64,000 nucleotides of DNA from JAAFHB01 sp963675995 (GTDB taxonomy: Bacteria > Bacteroidota > Bacteroidia > Bacteroidales > Prolixibacteraceae): NCBI GenBank assembly GCA_963675995.2, contig CAXXIY010000002.1, positions 2,108,001 through 2,172,000 of the forward strand, in the 5' to 3' direction. Shown in pieces: positions 62,347 to 64,000 of the stretch (the first letter of the stretch is position 1; every line of letters begins with the position of its first letter). A program made the position numbers and the translations under genes. The notes under the pieces were generated by a model, which did not search any database, had not been told where the DNA came from, and saw only the letters and a program-made list of their open reading frames with translations.

Positions 62347-64000
62347 ATGAAACGACTATTTTCTTTTATTTTGGTTTTTGTCTTGCCGGCTCTGGTTTTT
62401 GGTAGTGAGGCCGATCTCAAAATCCCTGTGCTCGAGTCGGGACAGTACAATATGCTACTGTTTGGGTTTTTGATTTGTATTCTTGGATTGCTTTTTGGTT
62501 TGTATCAGTTTCTTCGTGTAAAGCGCCTTGGGGCACACAAGAGTATGCTGGATGTAGCAAATATCATCTTTGAAACCTGCAAAACTTATCTGATTCAACA
62601 GGGGAAATTTTTATTGATTCTTTTTGCTTTTATTGCAGCATGTATTGCCTTCTATTTCGGATTTCTACAGCAAATGAGTTTTGGCGGAGTCTTACTTATC
62701 CTGATGTGGTCGGTTATTGGTATCCTGGGTTCTTATGGTGTTGCCTGGTTTGGTATCCGCATGAATACACTGGCCAATAGCCGTATGGCTTTTGCCTCTC
62801 TGGAGCGTAAACCGTTGAAACTGCTCAATATTCCGCTTGATGCAGGGATGAGTATTGGTGTTCTTTTGGTAAGTGTTGAATTGATCATGATGCTTATTAT
62901 TCTCCTGTTCATTCCACGCGAATTTGCAGGTGCCAGTTTTATTGGTTTCGCAATTGGAGAATCTTTAGGTGCTTCAGCTCTTCGTATTGCCGGTGGTATT
63001 TTTACGAAGATTGCCGATATCGGAAGTGACCTGATGAAGGTGGTCTTTAAAATTAAAGAAGATGACCCACGTAATCCTGGTGTTATTGCAGATTGTACCG
63101 GAGATAATGCCGGAGATAGTGTTGGGCCGACAGCTGACGGGTTCGAAACCTATGGCGTTACTGGTGTTGCCCTTATTAGTTTTATTGTACTGGCAGTAGC
63201 AAAAGTGGAAGATCAGATGCTATTGCTTACCTGGATATTCCTGATGCGCGTCCTTATGGTGGTTACTTCGATTGCCGCTTTCTATATCAATAAGCTTTAT
63301 ACAAATGCCAAATTCCATAATGTATTGGATCTTGACTTTGAAAAACCATTAACCACACTGGTTTGGATAACTTCCATTCTCTCTATCGTTGTAACTTTTG
63401 GAGTAAGTTATTTCATGCTTGGTACATTGGCAAATAACCTTTGGCTGACACTATCTATAATTATCAGTTGCGGAACACTGGGTGCTGCCCTGATTCCCGA
63501 GTTTACCAAAATTTTTACCAGCCCCAAATCTGGTCATGTTAACGAAATTGTTACAGCTTCACGCGAAGGTGGTCCATCTCTTAACATTCTTTCGGGTTTA
63601 GTCGCCGGTAACTTTAGCGGTTTCTGGCAAGGAATGGTTTTCCTTGTGCTTATGTTTATTGCCTATTTCGCATCTACTCACGGTCTCGCCGTAATGATGA
63701 TCTATCCATCTATATTCGCCTTTGGACTTGTCGCTTTTGGATTCCTGGGTATGGGTCCTGTAACGATTGCTGTTGACAGTTATGGTCCTGTTACCGATAA
63801 TGCACAGAGTATTTATGAACTTTCTCTAATTGAGGAAAATCCAAATGCAGCCGTTGAAATTGAGCAGAATTTTGGTTTTAAACCCGATTTTGATAATGCA
63901 AAACATTATCTGGAAGCGAATGACGGAGCGGGCAATACCTTTAAAGCTACGGCAAAACCGGTTCTTATTGGTACTGCAGTTGTAGGAGCTACGACCATGA
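62347..64000 (+). CDS. hppA: Membrane-bound ion-translocating pyrophosphatase (N-terminal part)
   Basis: The first 551 codons are in the window; the gene continues past the right edge. It starts with ATG at 62347 and a hydrophobic leader (LFSFILVFVLPALVFG). Membrane helices alternate with pyrophosphate-binding loops: GGIFTKIADIGSDL, EDDPRNPGVIADCTGDNAGD, then GPTADGFETYGVTG, ASREGGPSLNILSGL, DSYGPVTDNAQSIYE and AGNTFKATAKPVLIG. Such enzymes use PPi hydrolysis to pump H+ or Na+. The residue after AGNTF is Lys, the form seen in potassium-independent enzymes (potassium-dependent ones have Ala). Whether it pumps H+ or Na+ is uncertain. Confidence 0.95.
   Translation, partial: MKRLFSFILVFVLPALVFGSEADLKIPVLESGQYNMLLFGFLICILGLLFGLYQFLRVKRLGAHKSMLDVANIIFETCKTYLIQQGKFLLILFAFIAACIAFYFGFLQQMSFGGVLLILMWSVIGILGSYGVAWFGIRMNTLANSRMAFASLERKPLKLLNIPLDAGMSIGVLLVSVELIMMLIILLFIPREFAGASFIGFAIGESLGASALRIAGGIFTKIADIGSDLMKVVFKIKEDDPRNPGVIADCTGDNAGDSVGPTADGFETYGVTGVALISFIVLAVAKVEDQMLLLTWIFLMRVLMVVTSIAAFYINKLYTNAKFHNVLDLDFEKPLTTLVWITSILSIVVTFGVSYFMLGTLANNLWLTLSIIISCGTLGAALIPEFTKIFTSPKSGHVNEIVTASREGGPSLNILSGLVAGNFSGFWQGMVFLVLMFIAYFASTHGLAVMMIYPSIFAFGLVAFGFLGMGPVTIAVDSYGPVTDNAQSIYELSLIEENPNAAVEIEQNFGFKPDFDNAKHYLEANDGAGNTFKATAKPVLIGTAVVGATTM

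Overview
The window reads as a chromosomal segment of a member of the Bacteroidota, most likely of the Bacteroidales/Marinilabiliales side. The pointers are the DUF4293 protein, the coiled-coil/zapA/rny block, a single-chain PurL, a separate PyrI, a selD-mnmH pair, a methylmalonyl-CoA decarboxylase operon of propionate producers, promoter-like TAnnTTTG boxes and few Shine-Dalgarno sites. The assignment is from gene content only. No rRNA, tRNA, CRISPR array, insertion sequence or phage gene was recognised.

Region 1 (1-16887, all minus strand) is an exopolysaccharide/O-antigen locus with many signalling genes. In transcription order it holds a stand-alone receiver, a priming sugar-phosphate transferase with a dead receiver domain at its N-terminus, a half-length TolC-like protein, a Wzc-like chain-length/ATPase protein with a degraded ATPase centre, a membrane CHASE4 hybrid kinase, a GlcG/HbpS-like protein, a 1624-residue soluble GAF/PAS hybrid kinase overlapping it by 4 bp, a Wzx-type flippase, an O-antigen ligase/polymerase and a truncated family 2 glycosyltransferase. 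This is the most unusual part of the window.

Region 2 (17326-31437) is mostly housekeeping: a small secreted protein, a C69 dipeptidase, an M23 peptidase with AnmK (cell-wall turnover and recycling), a coiled-coil protein with ZapA, RNase Y preceded by a structured RNA element, a SirB1-like protein with a nucleoside phosphorylase, DUF4293, a GAF/fRMsr-like protein, PyrB-PyrI, a YigZ/IMPACT protein and DnaA.

Region 3 (31774-44664) is envelope-related and then purine biosynthesis: an MCE/MlaD protein and an AmiC-type amidase that carry related C-terminal SPOR-like tails, a divergent LptD-like protein, an HD protein, a giant Sel1-repeat protein, a secreted Dabb protein and PurL.

Region 4 (44775-51907) is the energy-metabolism block: a Lpd-like flavoprotein lacking both redox cysteines, divergent from an operon for a CoA-transferase, methylmalonyl-CoA epimerase and the four-subunit biotin-dependent sodium-pumping methylmalonyl-CoA decarboxylase. 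Together these give the last steps of succinate-to-propionate fermentation. At the right edge (62347 onward) a membrane pyrophosphatase begins, another ion pump.

Region 5 (52002-61817) holds a ThuA plus DUF1080 sugar-handling pair, selD and mnmH for selenouridine in tRNA, a compact receiver-kinase protein, a second ThuA-like protein, an M16 peptidase and a HAD phosphatase.
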